64,000 nucleotides of DNA from Arthrobacter sp. Soil762 (GCF_001428335.1 NZ_LMSG01000001.1:630822-694821), one strand, 5' to 3'. Positions 7,679 to 16,363 are shown, counted from the stretch's first letter. The notes: generated from the sequence alone by a model not told the origin. Numbers and translations are program-made.

Positions 7679-10224
7679 AGGGCGGCCGCCGCAGTGACTC
7701 CATCGGCGCCGGATACCCCGCTGAACGTCGGATCGATGAGCCCCACGCAGCTGAAGGGCAGGTCCGGCACCTCCAGCACCGGGACACCGCGCTGCTGGGC
7801 CAGCAGCAGGATGTGGGCTATCTCGGGCGCGGCATCAGGACGCACCAGGATCTTCCACGGCACCCTGCGCAGCAGCACGCGTGTTGTCTCGCCGACTCCG
7901 GGTTTGATGAGGTTCAGGTCCTCGATCCCGTGTTCCCGGCCGAGGCTTTCCACGGCGAGCCTGCCGGCCCAGGTGGGCGTCCGGTCCGCGGCCAGCAGCG
8001 CCCCGGCTTCTGCCCGGGCGAACGATTCGACGGTTGGGAAATGGCCAGAGACGGCGGCCAAGAACTCCCGCGAGACGTCGTCACCGCGCAGCTGGTGGTA
8101 AAACTTGGCCCCGTGGAAGTCGTCGGGGCCGATGAACTCCGTGTTGAAGACCGTGCGGGACACGAGCCCGGACACCGTCGAGTTCAGGCAGGCGGAGGGT
8201 ATGAGGTAGTCCTCGCGCGTGCCGTACATGGCGGCGCAGTGCCCGGGATCGGCGAGCACGGCGAGGTCCTTGGGGAAGGCAACACCGTCGGTTTCGGCGA
8301 AGCGGTCGAGGCCGGCCGAGAGCTCGCGGGTGATCGCGCCCTTTCCGGTCCAGCCGTCCACAAAGAGGATCTGCTCCGGGTCATGGTGGGCGGCCAGGTA
8401 TCGCAGGGCCGTCTGGTCCGGCCCGACGCCGCGCACGATGCTCATCGTGTAGTGGGGAAGGTCGATGCCGTGGATCTGCTGGGCCCAGCGGCGCATCAGG
8501 ATGCCGACCGGTGTGCCGGCCCTGGCCAGGGAAACCAACACGGGCCGGTTCCGGCGCGCTGCCAGCGCCATCTCGGTCACGGTGCCCACGGCCTGCGCGA
8601 CGCGCGCGGCGGAGCGTTTCAAGGCGTCCCGGTACAGCTGCTGGTACTGCTGCGAGGGCGAATATTCGATCGGCAGGGACTGTGCATAGCTCGCCCTGCC
8701 CGATTGCATCGCGGCTTCACGATCGGCCGCGGGCGCTTCCAGCGCGGCATCACCGATGTCCTGGAGCAACCAGGTGACTTCCTCCGGTGCGTAGGAACCG
8801 AACGCCGGTCCGGCCAGCGGCGCCGGGAGGACGGGTGAGGCGGGCAGGAGGACGACCACGACCGCGCTGCACACGGCGACAAGCGCCTCCGTCACGCTGC
8901 CGGGACCCGAGAGGACCTCCGCGGGGGTCCCGGGTTCGGGCATCAGGACGATCGTGCCGAATCTGCGGTGGACGGAGGAAACATTGTGGGCGAAGCGCAC
9001 ACCGGGGCCGTCCACGGTGACGTCATGGCTGGCGAACCGCACCGTGCCCGTGATGGCGTAATCCGGGCGGTCCAGGGCGACGATCGGGGATCGGGTGGTA
9101 GTGGAGAACCGGACGCCGCGGTCCGGATTCAGCCGGTCCAGTGCATCGGCCACGGCCAGGGGCACGTGGATGAACTCCTCGCTGCCCAGGACCAGCACGG
9201 ACTCCGCGCCGGCCGCCTGCGGAAGGGCCCGGTGGATCGACTCCCCGACGTCGGCCAGCGTAGCCGCGGCGGGGGAACCGCCGTTGCCGAACCGGTCGCT
9301 GCGGACAGCTGCGCCGACCGTCCCGGGCCTGAGGAAGGTCACCGTTCCCGGTGCCCAATCGGGGGTTGCCGGCGCCTGCGGCAGCGCGGCCACCACCTCC
9401 TCGGCACGCTGGAGAATGTCCGCGCCCAGGGTGATCTGCCCCGTGCCCAGAGCCACCACCCGGATGCGGGTCCCGAGCCGCTCAGCGAGTTCGTCGAACC
9501 GGGCCCGGTCCCCCGGTGTCCGCAGGTCCACGAGCGCAGCCACCGTGTAGCTGGGATGGGGAGCCAGGGCGTGGAGTTCGGTGATGGTGTTGATGATCGT
9601 GGCCCCGGTGCTGAGTTCGTCGTCCACCAGCACCACCGGTTCCGGGGCGTTCAGGCGCCGCGGATCCGTGGGCAGCAGCCGGTGTGAGGTGGCGTGCGAA
9701 TGTGATTCCTCGAAGGACCCGTAGGCGGCGGCGCCCGCCGGGGCGTGCCGGGAGGAATGGATGTAGTACGAGCCGATCGTGTCAGCCACAAGCCGTCCCA
9801 GTCCGGTGGCGGTCTCCGCGTAGCCGATGGTGATGATCTGCTGGTTGCGGGTCTTCAACCCGGCGAGCTGAAGACGGAGGCTCTGCAACGCGGCCCGCCG
9901 GCCGCCGTCGTGCGTTTCCCCGCGCAGGAGCGCGGCGAGCCCGGCCGCAATGGTCGGAGTGACGGAAACGGATTCCGGGGTATCGGACAGAGCCTCGCCG
10001 ACGAGCACTCCCAGCAACTCACCGGCGGCTATGACCAGCCCGGGTTCAGAGGGGACGTGTTTGCCGAGCACCCGGGACACCAGGAGGTGGGCCCGCTTGG
10101 GGTTGCGGCGCAGTGCCAGTCCCACGAGGTCCTCGACCGGTAGCAGGCTCGCGGAGTGGTCCGTCGTGATGCCGACGCCGAGGGCGTCCCGCACAAAACC
10201 GCCGGTCCAGATGTCCTGGCTCAA
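7675..10224 (-). CDS. Ter-linked PRTase-TRSP-StiP-PELOTA fusion protein
   Basis: An 849-aa multidomain protein. Residues 1-285: phosphoribosyltransferase with PRPP loop VVLVDDELSTGATI (197-210). Residues 295-430: TRSP domain, with the eponymous motif at 377-380 in STTTRSPI. Residues 478-725: StiP-type domain (SYAPEEVTWLL, LPIEYSPS, VSLARAGTPVG, FVDGWTGKGAI), variously described as PRTase-like or as a cysteine protease. Residues 755-835: PELOTA-type RNA-binding domain (NLIKPGVGETTRVL, VPWKILVRP). These modules belong to ter-linked biosynthetic clusters and are often on separate genes; here they are one chain. The TTG start overlaps the lyase stop by 4 bp and the end overlaps the HAD gene. Predicted role: making or transferring a PRPP-derived compound. 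Confidence 0.85.
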   Translation of the reverse strand: MSQDIWTGGFVRDALGVGITTDHSASLLPVEDLVGLALRRNPKRAHLLVSRVLGKHVPSEPGLVIAAGELLGVLVGEALSDTPESVSVTPTIAAGLAALLRGETHDGGRRAALQSLRLQLAGLKTRNQQIITIGYAETATGLGRLVADTIGSYYIHSSRHAPAGAAAYGSFEESHSHATSHRLLPTDPRRLNAPEPVVLVDDELSTGATIINTITELHALAPHPSYTVAALVDLRTPGDRARFDELAERLGTRIRVVALGTGQITLGADILQRAEEVVAALPQAPATPDWAPGTVTFLRPGTVGAAVRSDRFGNGGSPAAATLADVGESIHRALPQAAGAESVLVLGSEEFIHVPLAVADALDRLNPDRGVRFSTTTRSPIVALDRPDYAITGTVRFASHDVTVDGPGVRFAHNVSSVHRRFGTIVLMPEPGTPAEVLSGPGSVTEALVAVCSAVVVVLLPASPVLPAPLAGPAFGSYAPEEVTWLLQDIGDAALEAPAADREAAMQSGRASYAQSLPIEYSPSQQYQQLYRDALKRSAARVAQAVGTVTEMALAARRNRPVLVSLARAGTPVGILMRRWAQQIHGIDLPHYTMSIVRGVGPDQTALRYLAAHHDPEQILFVDGWTGKGAITRELSAGLDRFAETDGVAFPKDLAVLADPGHCAAMYGTREDYLIPSACLNSTVSGLVSRTVFNTEFIGPDDFHGAKFYHQLRGDDVSREFLAAVSGHFPTVESFARAEAGALLAADRTPTWAGRLAVESLGREHGIEDLNLIKPGVGETTRVLLRRVPWKILVRPDAAPEIAHILLLAQQRGVPVLEVPDLPFSCVGLIDPTFSGVSGADGVTAAAAL

Positions 10225-11441
10225 TTCATGCTCGCTTCCAGAAGGTCAACGTAAGTGATGTTCTCGGCGGCAACACCAAACGCTGCGGCACGCAGCAGCG
10301 TCTGGCCGGCCCAGGCCTGATGGGGCTTCATCTCATTCATCTTGTTGCCGTACGGCGAGGCCGAGGCGCCGCCGCCGTTCTTGCCGGCGATCTCCAGCGC
10401 GTCCACGTATTCCTCGTGGCTGACGACGCACATGGCATGGACCAGCGGGACATGGGTGGGGTGGATGACCGTCTTGCCCAGCAGCCCGTTGGCCAGGTCC
10501 AGTTCGATTTCGCGGATCAGCCCGTCGAGGTTGGCCGTCAGAATCCGATCGCGCAGCGGCATCTCATTTGCGTCGGCGAAGGGAGTGCGCCGCAGCAGGG
10601 GGCGCAGCACCCGCTCGCTGTTGCTGTAGTGCTCCCAGACCGGGCCGGAGATCACGAATCCTTTGTCCGGCCGGCCCAGCATATTCACGATGTCCCCGAT
10701 CACGGAGGCGACCACCTTGACGTCATAGATGGTCAGGTCCCGGGAGCGGCGCAGGCCGAAAGCACTGGACATGTCCGTGGCGCCCACGCGGACGGCCAGG
10801 ACATCCTCCTTGTTGGCTTGCAGCACGTCGCAGATACCGGACAAAGTCCTGGCCCGGGTCTCGCCGTGGATCACGAGTGGAGATTCCATGATGGGCATGA
10901 TCCGCAGCCTGCGGCCGCCCCCGCGGGAAGCGTTGATGGTATGCAGGGCATCCAGGAACCGCTGGGCCTGGCCGGTCTCATTCTCGAACTTCGGAATGAC
11001 AAAGCCCACCAGCAGGTCCAGTGCCTTGCCGCAGCGGCTGGCCAGGCTCAGCATCTGTTCCGGCGTGCGGACCCGGAGAAACAGCAACGGCCCCTCGTCG
11101 GAGTGAAAGGCTCCGACAGCGTCGCTGCCGATGCCGCTCCCGCGGCGCGGCCCGGCGGAACCGGCATGCAGCCGGGTCAGCGTGTTCACGACGTTGGTCT
11201 CTGCGGAGTCCACCGCATCATCGGCGATGGAATCCTCGAGGCAGATCACCATGCTCAGGCAGCCGCGGGCCGCCTGTTTGCGGATATCCTGCGCCAGGTT
11301 CGGGCGGTCCGCCGGAGTGTAGAGCGTGGCGCCCAAGGCCACGGCCAGCACCGCTGGCGCCGAGCCCAGGCTCAGCTCCTGCGGAGCGATGTGGAAAAGG
11401 CGCGAGGCATTCTCGTCGCTAAGAAAACTGAAATGGCGCAT
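10221..11441 (-). CDS. HpcH/HpaI aldolase/citrate lyase-like protein of the ter module
   Basis: 406 aa with the CitE-like TIM-barrel pattern: ATLYTPADRPNLAQDI, MVICLEDSIAD (metal-binding acid in LEDS) and a conserved Arg in LFLRVRTPEQM. The family makes or breaks C-C bonds in acids, often as CoA esters. In ter clusters this lyase is a fixed member of the biosynthetic set with PRTase, HAD and usually ATP-grasp enzymes. The ATG at 11441 follows the previous gene by 9 bp, and its stop overlaps the PRTase fusion start, so these genes are co-translated. The actual substrate is unknown. Confidence 0.85.
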   Translation of the reverse strand: MRHFSFLSDENASRLFHIAPQELSLGSAPAVLAVALGATLYTPADRPNLAQDIRKQAARGCLSMVICLEDSIADDAVDSAETNVVNTLTRLHAGSAGPRRGSGIGSDAVGAFHSDEGPLLFLRVRTPEQMLSLASRCGKALDLLVGFVIPKFENETGQAQRFLDALHTINASRGGGRRLRIMPIMESPLVIHGETRARTLSGICDVLQANKEDVLAVRVGATDMSSAFGLRRSRDLTIYDVKVVASVIGDIVNMLGRPDKGFVISGPVWEHYSNSERVLRPLLRRTPFADANEMPLRDRILTANLDGLIREIELDLANGLLGKTVIHPTHVPLVHAMCVVSHEEYVDALEIAGKNGGGASASPYGNKMNEMKPHQAWAGQTLLRAAAFGVAAENITYVDLLEASMN

Positions 11442-11450
11442 GCCGTCCCG

Positions 11451-12224
11451 TCAGTGTCCCTGCCGACGGGCGGCAGCGTTGGTGGTCATGGAAAAGCCGA
11501 ATTCCTGCCAGAGCTCCGCGGCGTCGGCGCGGGCCGGCACCGGTTCGGCGCGCAGCTCGATGACTCCATCGATCGCGGTCAGGGACAGGATGTATCTGAG
11601 CTCCCCGCTGGCCGCGGGCAGCGTCACGGTGCCGCCGTCGAAGATCTCCACGGTCAGCGGGGCCGAAGGCTGTCCGATAAAAAGCGCCCGGCGCAGCTCG
11701 CGGATATGCCGAAGGGCCACGACGGCGGTCGCGTCCACGTAGCCGACCAGCGGGCGGTTTCCCGAGCACTTGATGGAAGTGCCGGAGACGGCGCCGAGCA
11801 CGGTCATTGCCCCGGTCACGCGTTCTGGGCTTTCCCATGCCGCCGAGGTTGCCCCCGTCACCAGCAGGCCGCCAATCGCCGACTGGCGCCGGTCGAGGCG
11901 GATCATCGGTGTCCGGGCGTTGAGCAGCCTCGTCTCGCCGATCCCGGGAGCCGGAAAGAGCCTGGTGGGCCGGGCCTCGGCTGCCGGCCGGGCTCCGGCC
12001 CATGGGGTCGCCGCTGACGTGGCTGGTGCTGGCGATATGGGCGCGGACGATCGGCTTAGGGACAGCGACGTCACGGCTGCCGGGGCCGCAGGGGACACCG
12101 GAGACGACGGCGGCGCTGTCGCCGGGGCGGGTGCCGGGGCGGATGTTTCAGCGCGGGCGGCCGGCTTGACCCGGCGGCTGAGGTACGTGATGTCCGTGCG
12201 GGTGCTGGACCTGTTCAGTGCCAT
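11451..12224 (-). CDS. uncharacterised ter-operon protein with Pro/Ala-rich N-terminal half
   Basis: 257 aa. Residues 20-90 are a low-complexity, Ala/Pro/Ser-rich and probably disordered linker. Residues 95-250 form a compact domain rich in beta-type sequence (TRLLNARTPMIRLDRRQSA, SIKCSGNRPLVGYVDATAVV). I do not recognise the family. It is not TerA, B, C, D, X or Y by any motif I can see. It begins only 3 bp after the TerD gene at 12228 and precedes the lyase by 9 bp, so it is a genuine operon member. A scaffold or modifying role is possible but unsupported. Confidence 0.7.
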   Translation of the reverse strand: MALNRSSTRTDITYLSRRVKPAARAETSAPAPAPATAPPSSPVSPAAPAAVTSLSLSRSSAPISPAPATSAATPWAGARPAAEARPTRLFPAPGIGETRLLNARTPMIRLDRRQSAIGGLLVTGATSAAWESPERVTGAMTVLGAVSGTSIKCSGNRPLVGYVDATAVVALRHIRELRRALFIGQPSAPLTVEIFDGGTVTLPAASGELRYILSLTAIDGVIELRAEPVPARADAAELWQEFGFSMTTNAAARRQGH

Positions 12225-12227
12225 CGC

Positions 12228-12779
12228 CTAGACATCGAACCGGAAGTCGGCTGCCACGCCGCGCAGGCCGGTCGTGTAGCCCTGGCCCAGGGCCCGGAAC
12301 TTCCAGTCCTCGCGGTGGCGGTACAGTTCGCCGAACATCATGGCGGTGATGTTGTCCTGCGGGGACTGGGGAATATCGAAGCGCACCAGCTCCTGATTCT
12401 GTGCGGTAGCCACCCGGATGTACTGGCCGCGGATGGCGGAGAAGGTGCCGGGCCCGCGGAGATCGGGGTCCACGTAGACAATGAACGTAATCTTGGCGAC
12501 GCCGGCCGGCACCAGGGACAGGTCGACGTCGATCTGCTCCTGGTCCTCGGTGCCGGCGAAGGCCACCGAGCCCTCCGGGCTGGCGATCTGGTTGAAAAAT
12601 ACCAGGTGATCGTTCGAGACGGCCCGGCCGCCGGCGTCGCACATAATCGCCAGGGGAACCAGCTCGGACTGGGGCCCCCGGCTGGGAATGGACTGCCAGC
12701 CCAAGCCGACCAGGATCTTGCTCAGTCCCGGGTTCTCGGCCGTCAGCGCGGCGTTGGCCCCGGCCACCAGATTGCCCAT
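12228..12779 (-). CDS. TerD family protein (divergent)
   Basis: 183 aa with the TerD beta-sandwich pattern: LSKILVGLGWQS near 20, HLVFFNQIASPEGSV around 65, and the C-terminal WKFRALGQGYTTGLRGVAADF. The acidic Ca2+-site loop usually written GDNxxGxGxGDDE is reduced here to AGTEDQEQIDVDLS, so calcium binding is probably altered. TerD proteins are cytosolic Ca2+-binding members of tellurite and envelope-stress complexes. The start overlaps the stop of the preceding helical-protein gene by one base (TGATG), indicating translational coupling. Confidence 0.9.
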   Translation of the reverse strand: MGNLVAGANAALTAENPGLSKILVGLGWQSIPSRGPQSELVPLAIMCDAGGRAVSNDHLVFFNQIASPEGSVAFAGTEDQEQIDVDLSLVPAGVAKITFIVYVDPDLRGPGTFSAIRGQYIRVATAQNQELVRFDIPQSPQDNITAMMFGELYRHREDWKFRALGQGYTTGLRGVAADFRFDV

Positions 12780-13282
12780 CAGCGGCCTTCCAGCCGAAGT
12801 GCGGACGGCGCGAACTTATCCTCGAGGAACCGGCCGTGGGTAGACAGCTCGGCAATGGCACCGATCCGCACCTGGTTGGCCAGGTCACGAGCTATTTCCT
12901 CGAGCGTGGCGAACTGTTCCGCCAGCAGCCCCGTCGGTCCCGACTCCTCGGTCCTGGCGCTGTCCGGGAGCGCCAGATACGTGCGCAGGGGATCCGGGAT
13001 GTAGCTGCAGACGATGGAATTCAACAGCACCTGCTGCTCCATCGACGCACCGTGCTCGGCCATGTGGCTGACCAGCGGGCGCAGCACATCGTCGATTTGG
13101 CGCAGCTGCGAGGACACCGACGTCGGCAGCTCAGCGCCGGCCCGCCGGATGGCGCTGCGCAGGTTGTCCAGGGATCCGGCGGTCTGCGCCAGCTCGGCGT
13201 CGGCCGTTGGCTCGGGAGCCTGTTCAGCGATGCCCGGCGCGGGGGCTCCGCCGAACAGGGAGCCGATGAACTTACCAATCAC
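12779..13282 (-). CDS. helical protein encoded next to TelA
   Basis: 167 aa, largely alpha-helical in appearance (LDNLRSAIRRAGAELPTSV, LEEIARDLANQVRIGAIAEL), with a short hydrophobic N-terminus (MIGKFIGSLFGGAP). I do not recognise a named domain. Proteins of similar size and helicity accompany TelA in other ter clusters, which suggests a partner role. The GTG start lies 29 bp after TelA, and the stop overlaps the TerD start by one base. No catalytic motif is visible. Confidence 0.75.
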   Translation of the reverse strand: MIGKFIGSLFGGAPAPGIAEQAPEPTADAELAQTAGSLDNLRSAIRRAGAELPTSVSSQLRQIDDVLRPLVSHMAEHGASMEQQVLLNSIVCSYIPDPLRTYLALPDSARTEESGPTGLLAEQFATLEEIARDLANQVRIGAIAELSTHGRFLEDKFAPSALRLEGR

Positions 13283-13311
13283 TGCGGTACCGCCTGCTGC
13301 TTCGCTGTCAC

Positions 13312-14505
13312 TTAGTCTGTCTGGCCCTGCCGTGCGCGTTCCAGGTACGGCTTGGCCTTCTGCACACTGGCTTCGAGTGCCCCGACGGTGCTCTCCATGT
13401 TCTTGGCCGCCTCCGACCGGAAGGTGTCGATGGCATCCATCGTGGCGAAGACGTTGTCGAAGGCCTTCTGCAGCGTCTCCACGCTGACCCCGGAGCTGGA
13501 CGCCTGCTGGTGGATTCGGGAAGTCTGGTCCTTGAGCATTTCGCTGGTGCTCAGGATCATGTTGTTGGTGGTGGTATTGACGGCGTCGATCTGGTCCAGG
13601 ACCATCTTCTGGTTGGCCAGGGCCTGGGCCACGATCACCGCCGTGCGCAGGGCAGAGATGGTGGTGGTCCGCGCCCGCTCCACACCCTTGATCAGTTCAA
13701 CGTTGTTCTTACGGATCAGGTCCATCGCCAGATACCCCTGAACCGAGACGGCCAGCTGGGTCAGGATGTCCTGGTGGCGCTGGCGCACCGGGAACAGGAC
13801 GTCCGCCTCCATCTTCTGCGCCTCGGTAATCTGCCCGGCGGCGCGGGTGGAGTCGATCTTCTCCACGCAGGCGGCATCCAGTGCCTTGGCGAAGACGGCA
13901 TATTCGCTCAACGCCTGCATCGTTTCCCAGAGCTGGACTTTTTCGTTGGCCAGGCTGGCATTGTCCTTGAGCAGCTCGTCCTGGCCCGTCATCAGGGCCT
14001 TGATGATCTGGTTCAGCTGGGTCTGCGCCGACTCGTACTTCTGGAAGTACTTGGCCAGCTTGTTGCCGCCGGGGATGAAGCCCAGGATCTTCTTGCCCAC
14101 GCTCATGTTTGCCGCGTTGGGGGTGAGGTCCTCCACCGTGCTGCGCAGCTCACCCAGGGTGTTGGCCACCGCAACCTGGGCGCTGCTCCCGGACTTCTTG
14201 GCGCCGGCAATGGACGTCGAGGAACGCTCAAGCAGCCTGCTGGACGAGTTGCTGGACGCGGTGATCTCGGCGCTGCCGATCTTATTGATGCCATCGACCT
14301 GCGCGGAGAACTCCGGACTGCGCGCGTCCAGTTGGGCCAGGCCGGCCACGAACTCCCTGGCCTGCTGATTGATCTCGGCCCTACGGTCGTCGGGGACCGG
14401 CACCATGCCGGGAGCATCTTCGGGCTGGACTATGGCAGGGGCGTCCGGAGCCTGAAGCACCAATGAAGCCTCTGCGGCGTCGGGGGGAGTCAACGGAGAA
14501 TTCAT
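13312..14505 (-). CDS. telA: toxic anion resistance protein TelA
   Basis: 397-aa, mostly helical, coiled-coil-rich protein of the TelA family, associated with resistance to tellurite and other stresses and typically encoded with TerD-like proteins. Family-like segments include KKILGFIPGGNKLAKYFQKY (about 170-190), VQLWETMQALSEYAVF, and a long helical C-terminal part (VVAQALANQKMVLDQIDAVN). Ribosome site AAGGCAG precedes the ATG. Its upstream neighbour TerD is separated by a perfect 13-bp hairpin (14528-14563), which may set relative expression of the proximal and distal halves of the operon. Molecular function is not established for the family. Confidence 0.9.
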   Translation of the reverse strand: MNSPLTPPDAAEASLVLQAPDAPAIVQPEDAPGMVPVPDDRRAEINQQAREFVAGLAQLDARSPEFSAQVDGINKIGSAEITASSNSSSRLLERSSTSIAGAKKSGSSAQVAVANTLGELRSTVEDLTPNAANMSVGKKILGFIPGGNKLAKYFQKYESAQTQLNQIIKALMTGQDELLKDNASLANEKVQLWETMQALSEYAVFAKALDAACVEKIDSTRAAGQITEAQKMEADVLFPVRQRHQDILTQLAVSVQGYLAMDLIRKNNVELIKGVERARTTTISALRTAVIVAQALANQKMVLDQIDAVNTTTNNMILSTSEMLKDQTSRIHQQASSSGVSVETLQKAFDNVFATMDAIDTFRSEAAKNMESTVGALEASVQKAKPYLERARQGQTD

Positions 14506-14527
14506 GATGCTGCCTTTTCAAGAGATC

Positions 14528-14563
14528 GGTGGTGTCCCGGTTGCAATTGGCCGGGACACCACC
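14528..14563. promoter_or_regulatory. perfect 13-bp intercistronic hairpin in the ter operon
   Basis: Arms GGTGGTGTCCCGG (14528-14540) and 14551-14563 are exact complements around a 10-base loop, between the terD stop (14627) and the telA start (14505) as read on minus. No T-run follows in the reading direction, so partial termination, attenuation or RNA processing are all possible. Confidence 0.7.
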
Positions 14564-14626
14564 TGAGGTGGAAACCATGCGGAGCGGAAGTAGTCAGTCC
14601 GGACTCTACCCAGTCCGGGAGACTAA

Positions 14627-15208
14627 TCAGCTAAGGTCGACGCCGAAGTCCTTGGCGATGCCGGCGAGTCCGGTGGCGTACCCCTGTCCGACGGCCTTGA
14701 ACTTCCAGTCACCGTTGTTGCGGTAGACCTCAGCGAAAATCATCGACGTTTCGGGCGCCGCGTCCTCGCTCAGGTCGTAGCGGACGATTTCCTTCTCATC
14801 GATCTGGTTGACCACCCGGCAGTAGGCGCTGCGCACCTGGCCGAAGTTCTGGCCGCGCGTTTCACCCTGGTCGATGGAGACCACGATGACAACACGCTCG
14901 ACGTCGGCAGCAACCAGGGAGAGATCGATCAGGATCTGTTCGTCGTCGCCGGCGCCTTCGCCGGACCGGTTATCCCCCAGGTGGCTGACGGAGCCGTCCG
15001 CGGCAGCGGGCTGGTTGTAGAAAATGAAGTCCGCGGAGGACCGGACCTTGCCGTCGGCCGCCACCAGGAGGGCGGAGGCGTCGAGGTCGAAAGGCTCACC
15101 CGTCGTCGTACGCGGGTCCCAGCCCAGCCCCACCACAGCCTTCGACAGACCTGGTGCGCTCTTCGTCAGGGACAGATTGCTGCCTTTTGTAAGGGTTAGT
15201 CCTGCCAT
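14627..15208 (-). CDS. terD: TerD family tellurium/stress resistance protein
   Basis: Canonical 193-aa TerD. N-terminus MAGLTLTKGSNLSLTK, core SKAVVGLGWDP and DLDASALL, acidic Ca2+-binding loop GDNRSGEGAGDDE (79-90), and C-terminal WKFKAVGQGYATGLAGIAKD. TerD proteins bind calcium and assemble at the inner face of the membrane with other Ter proteins under oxyanion, phage or envelope stress. I choose the ATG at 15208, which matches the family N-terminus and has AAGGAA about 10 bases upstream; the frame itself stays open further. It follows the TerD fragment at 15247 and precedes the hairpin and telA. Confidence 0.95.
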   Translation of the reverse strand: MAGLTLTKGSNLSLTKSAPGLSKAVVGLGWDPRTTTGEPFDLDASALLVAADGKVRSSADFIFYNQPAAADGSVSHLGDNRSGEGAGDDEQILIDLSLVAADVERVVIVVSIDQGETRGQNFGQVRSAYCRVVNQIDEKEIVRYDLSEDAAPETSMIFAEVYRNNGDWKFKAVGQGYATGLAGIAKDFGVDLS

Positions 15209-15246
15209 GTTTGTACCATTCCTTCGTGTTGAATCGGTCTTGCGAA

Positions 15247-15453
15247 CTAGTCCAGCGAGATGCCGAAGTCGGTGGCGATGCCGCGGAGGCCCGTGGAATA
15301 GCCTTGGCCAACCGCCCGGAACTTCCATTCGGCACGGTTGCGGTAAATCTCGGCGAAAATCATCGACGTTTCAGGTGCCGCGTCCTCGCTCAAATCGTAG
15401 CGGACCACTTCATGATCCGTGTCCTGGTTCAGCACACGGCAGTAGGGATCCTT
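15247..15453 (-). pseudogene. TerD paralogue fragment, C-terminal third only
   Basis: Encodes DPYCRVLNQDT...VVRYDLSEDAAPETSMI and ends GYSTGLRGIATDFGISLD, the last third of a TerD protein. The first two thirds, including the Ca2+ loop, are missing. The fragment begins directly at the stop of the TerD-like gene at 15461, beside a GGATCC (15449-15454). The frame is open, and a GTG at 15435 has a GAAGGA nearby, so a 62-aa peptide could be made. A deletion between tandem terD genes is the simplest origin. Confidence 0.8.
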
Positions 15454-15460
15454 CGAACGA

Positions 15461-16051
15461 CTAGAGGACGGCGGCAGCTGGTGCGATCAGATCCGCGACC
15501 GAGCGGCCCTGGGCCCGCTCCCCGATGGCCTTAAAGGTCCAGCCCGCGCCGTCACGGGAAACTTTGGACATGATCATGGCCGAATGGGTTCCCGAGTCGG
15601 TCAGCTGGTACTTGGCGATTTCCGGGCTTCCTGCCGTGGAGTCGTCCACCAGCCGGCAGAAGGCATTCTGCACCTGGTCGAAGGTCTGGCCGGTGTAGCT
15701 GCTGATGACGAACACGATGTGTGCCACGGCCGGGGAGACGAGCTCCAGGTTGACCAGGATGGTCTCGTCATCGCCGGCGCCGTCGCCCGTCAGGTTGTCC
15801 CCGGTATGACGCGTGGAGCCGTCTTTGCTCTGCAGCTGGTTGTACCAGACCTGATCCAGCGACTTGCCGGCCGCGTCAAAGAAAATGGCCGACGCATCGA
15901 GGTCCACCTCCACGGTCTTGGCCTTTCCGAAAAAGCCCTTTTTGACCGGAGCCGCTGAGTCCCAGCCCAGCCCCATTTTGGTTTTAGTGAGCGAACCGCC
16001 GTCTTTTTTGGTCAGCGACAGCGACTGGCCCTTCTGCAAGCTCAATCCCAT
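15461..16051 (-). CDS. TerD family protein, first gene of the ter operon
   Basis: 196 aa. It opens MGLSLQKGQSLSLTKKDGGS, with the family core KMGLGWDS, VEVDLDASAIFFD, WYNQLQSKDGSTRHTGDN and a complete acidic Ca2+ loop GDNLTGDGAGDDE. The C-terminus (WTFKAIGERAQGRSVADLI) is the TerZ/TerD subtype rather than the GQGYxTGL ending of the other copies. The ribosome site CTGGAGG lies about 9 bases before the ATG. It is the promoter-proximal gene of the operon running to 6869, and it faces away from the nuclease-like gene at 16364 across a 312-bp shared control region. Confidence 0.92.
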   Translation of the reverse strand: MGLSLQKGQSLSLTKKDGGSLTKTKMGLGWDSAAPVKKGFFGKAKTVEVDLDASAIFFDAAGKSLDQVWYNQLQSKDGSTRHTGDNLTGDGAGDDETILVNLELVSPAVAHIVFVISSYTGQTFDQVQNAFCRLVDDSTAGSPEIAKYQLTDSGTHSAMIMSKVSRDGAGWTFKAIGERAQGRSVADLIAPAAAVL

Positions 16052-16363
16052 AATTTCTCAACCTCCAGCTAGTTTGAAAATACTCGCGTCCTCAGGTCCC
16101 AACGACCCCGGCCATGCGCTAGTTCCGTGCGTGCATGTGAAGTTAGAGGGGGTGAAGACGCAGACCATGCCGAGCAGGCCAGGTTCGAGAGCGATCCTAG
16201 CCGGAATAGAGGTGATGTCGAAGCCGTGGCGCGGGCGGAGCCGGACAAGGCGGCCGTGTATGGTCTCGTCTAATTGGCGAATCTCAAAAGCAGGACGGTT
16301 CTTGCTGGAAGGCATTCACACGAAATCAATTTCCAGTAGGGATTGAATTCAAATGGGGGAAAA
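16052..16363. promoter_or_regulatory. divergent control region, ter operon / nuclease-like gene
   Basis: 312 bases between two divergent start codons. The terD-like ribosome site lies at 16060-16067 and a GGGGGA before the nuclease start near 16355. I saw no convincing operator. A minus-strand frame 16058-16315 (85 codons, ATG start, no ribosome site, no recognised family) is open but probably chance. Confidence 0.5.

Noticed and set aside
10320..12017. 565-codon plus-strand open frame across two ter genes
   Set aside because: Opposite strand of well-supported genes; composition is that of an antisense shadow.
15461..16051. Classical tellurite operon terZABCDEF
   Set aside because: No TerA, TerB or TerC; the TerD paralogues are instead linked to TelA and biosynthetic enzymes.
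16058..16315. 85-codon minus-strand frame upstream of the first terD-like gene
   Set aside because: Has an ATG but no ribosome site or family similarity, and occupies the expected divergent promoter region. Left as unproven.
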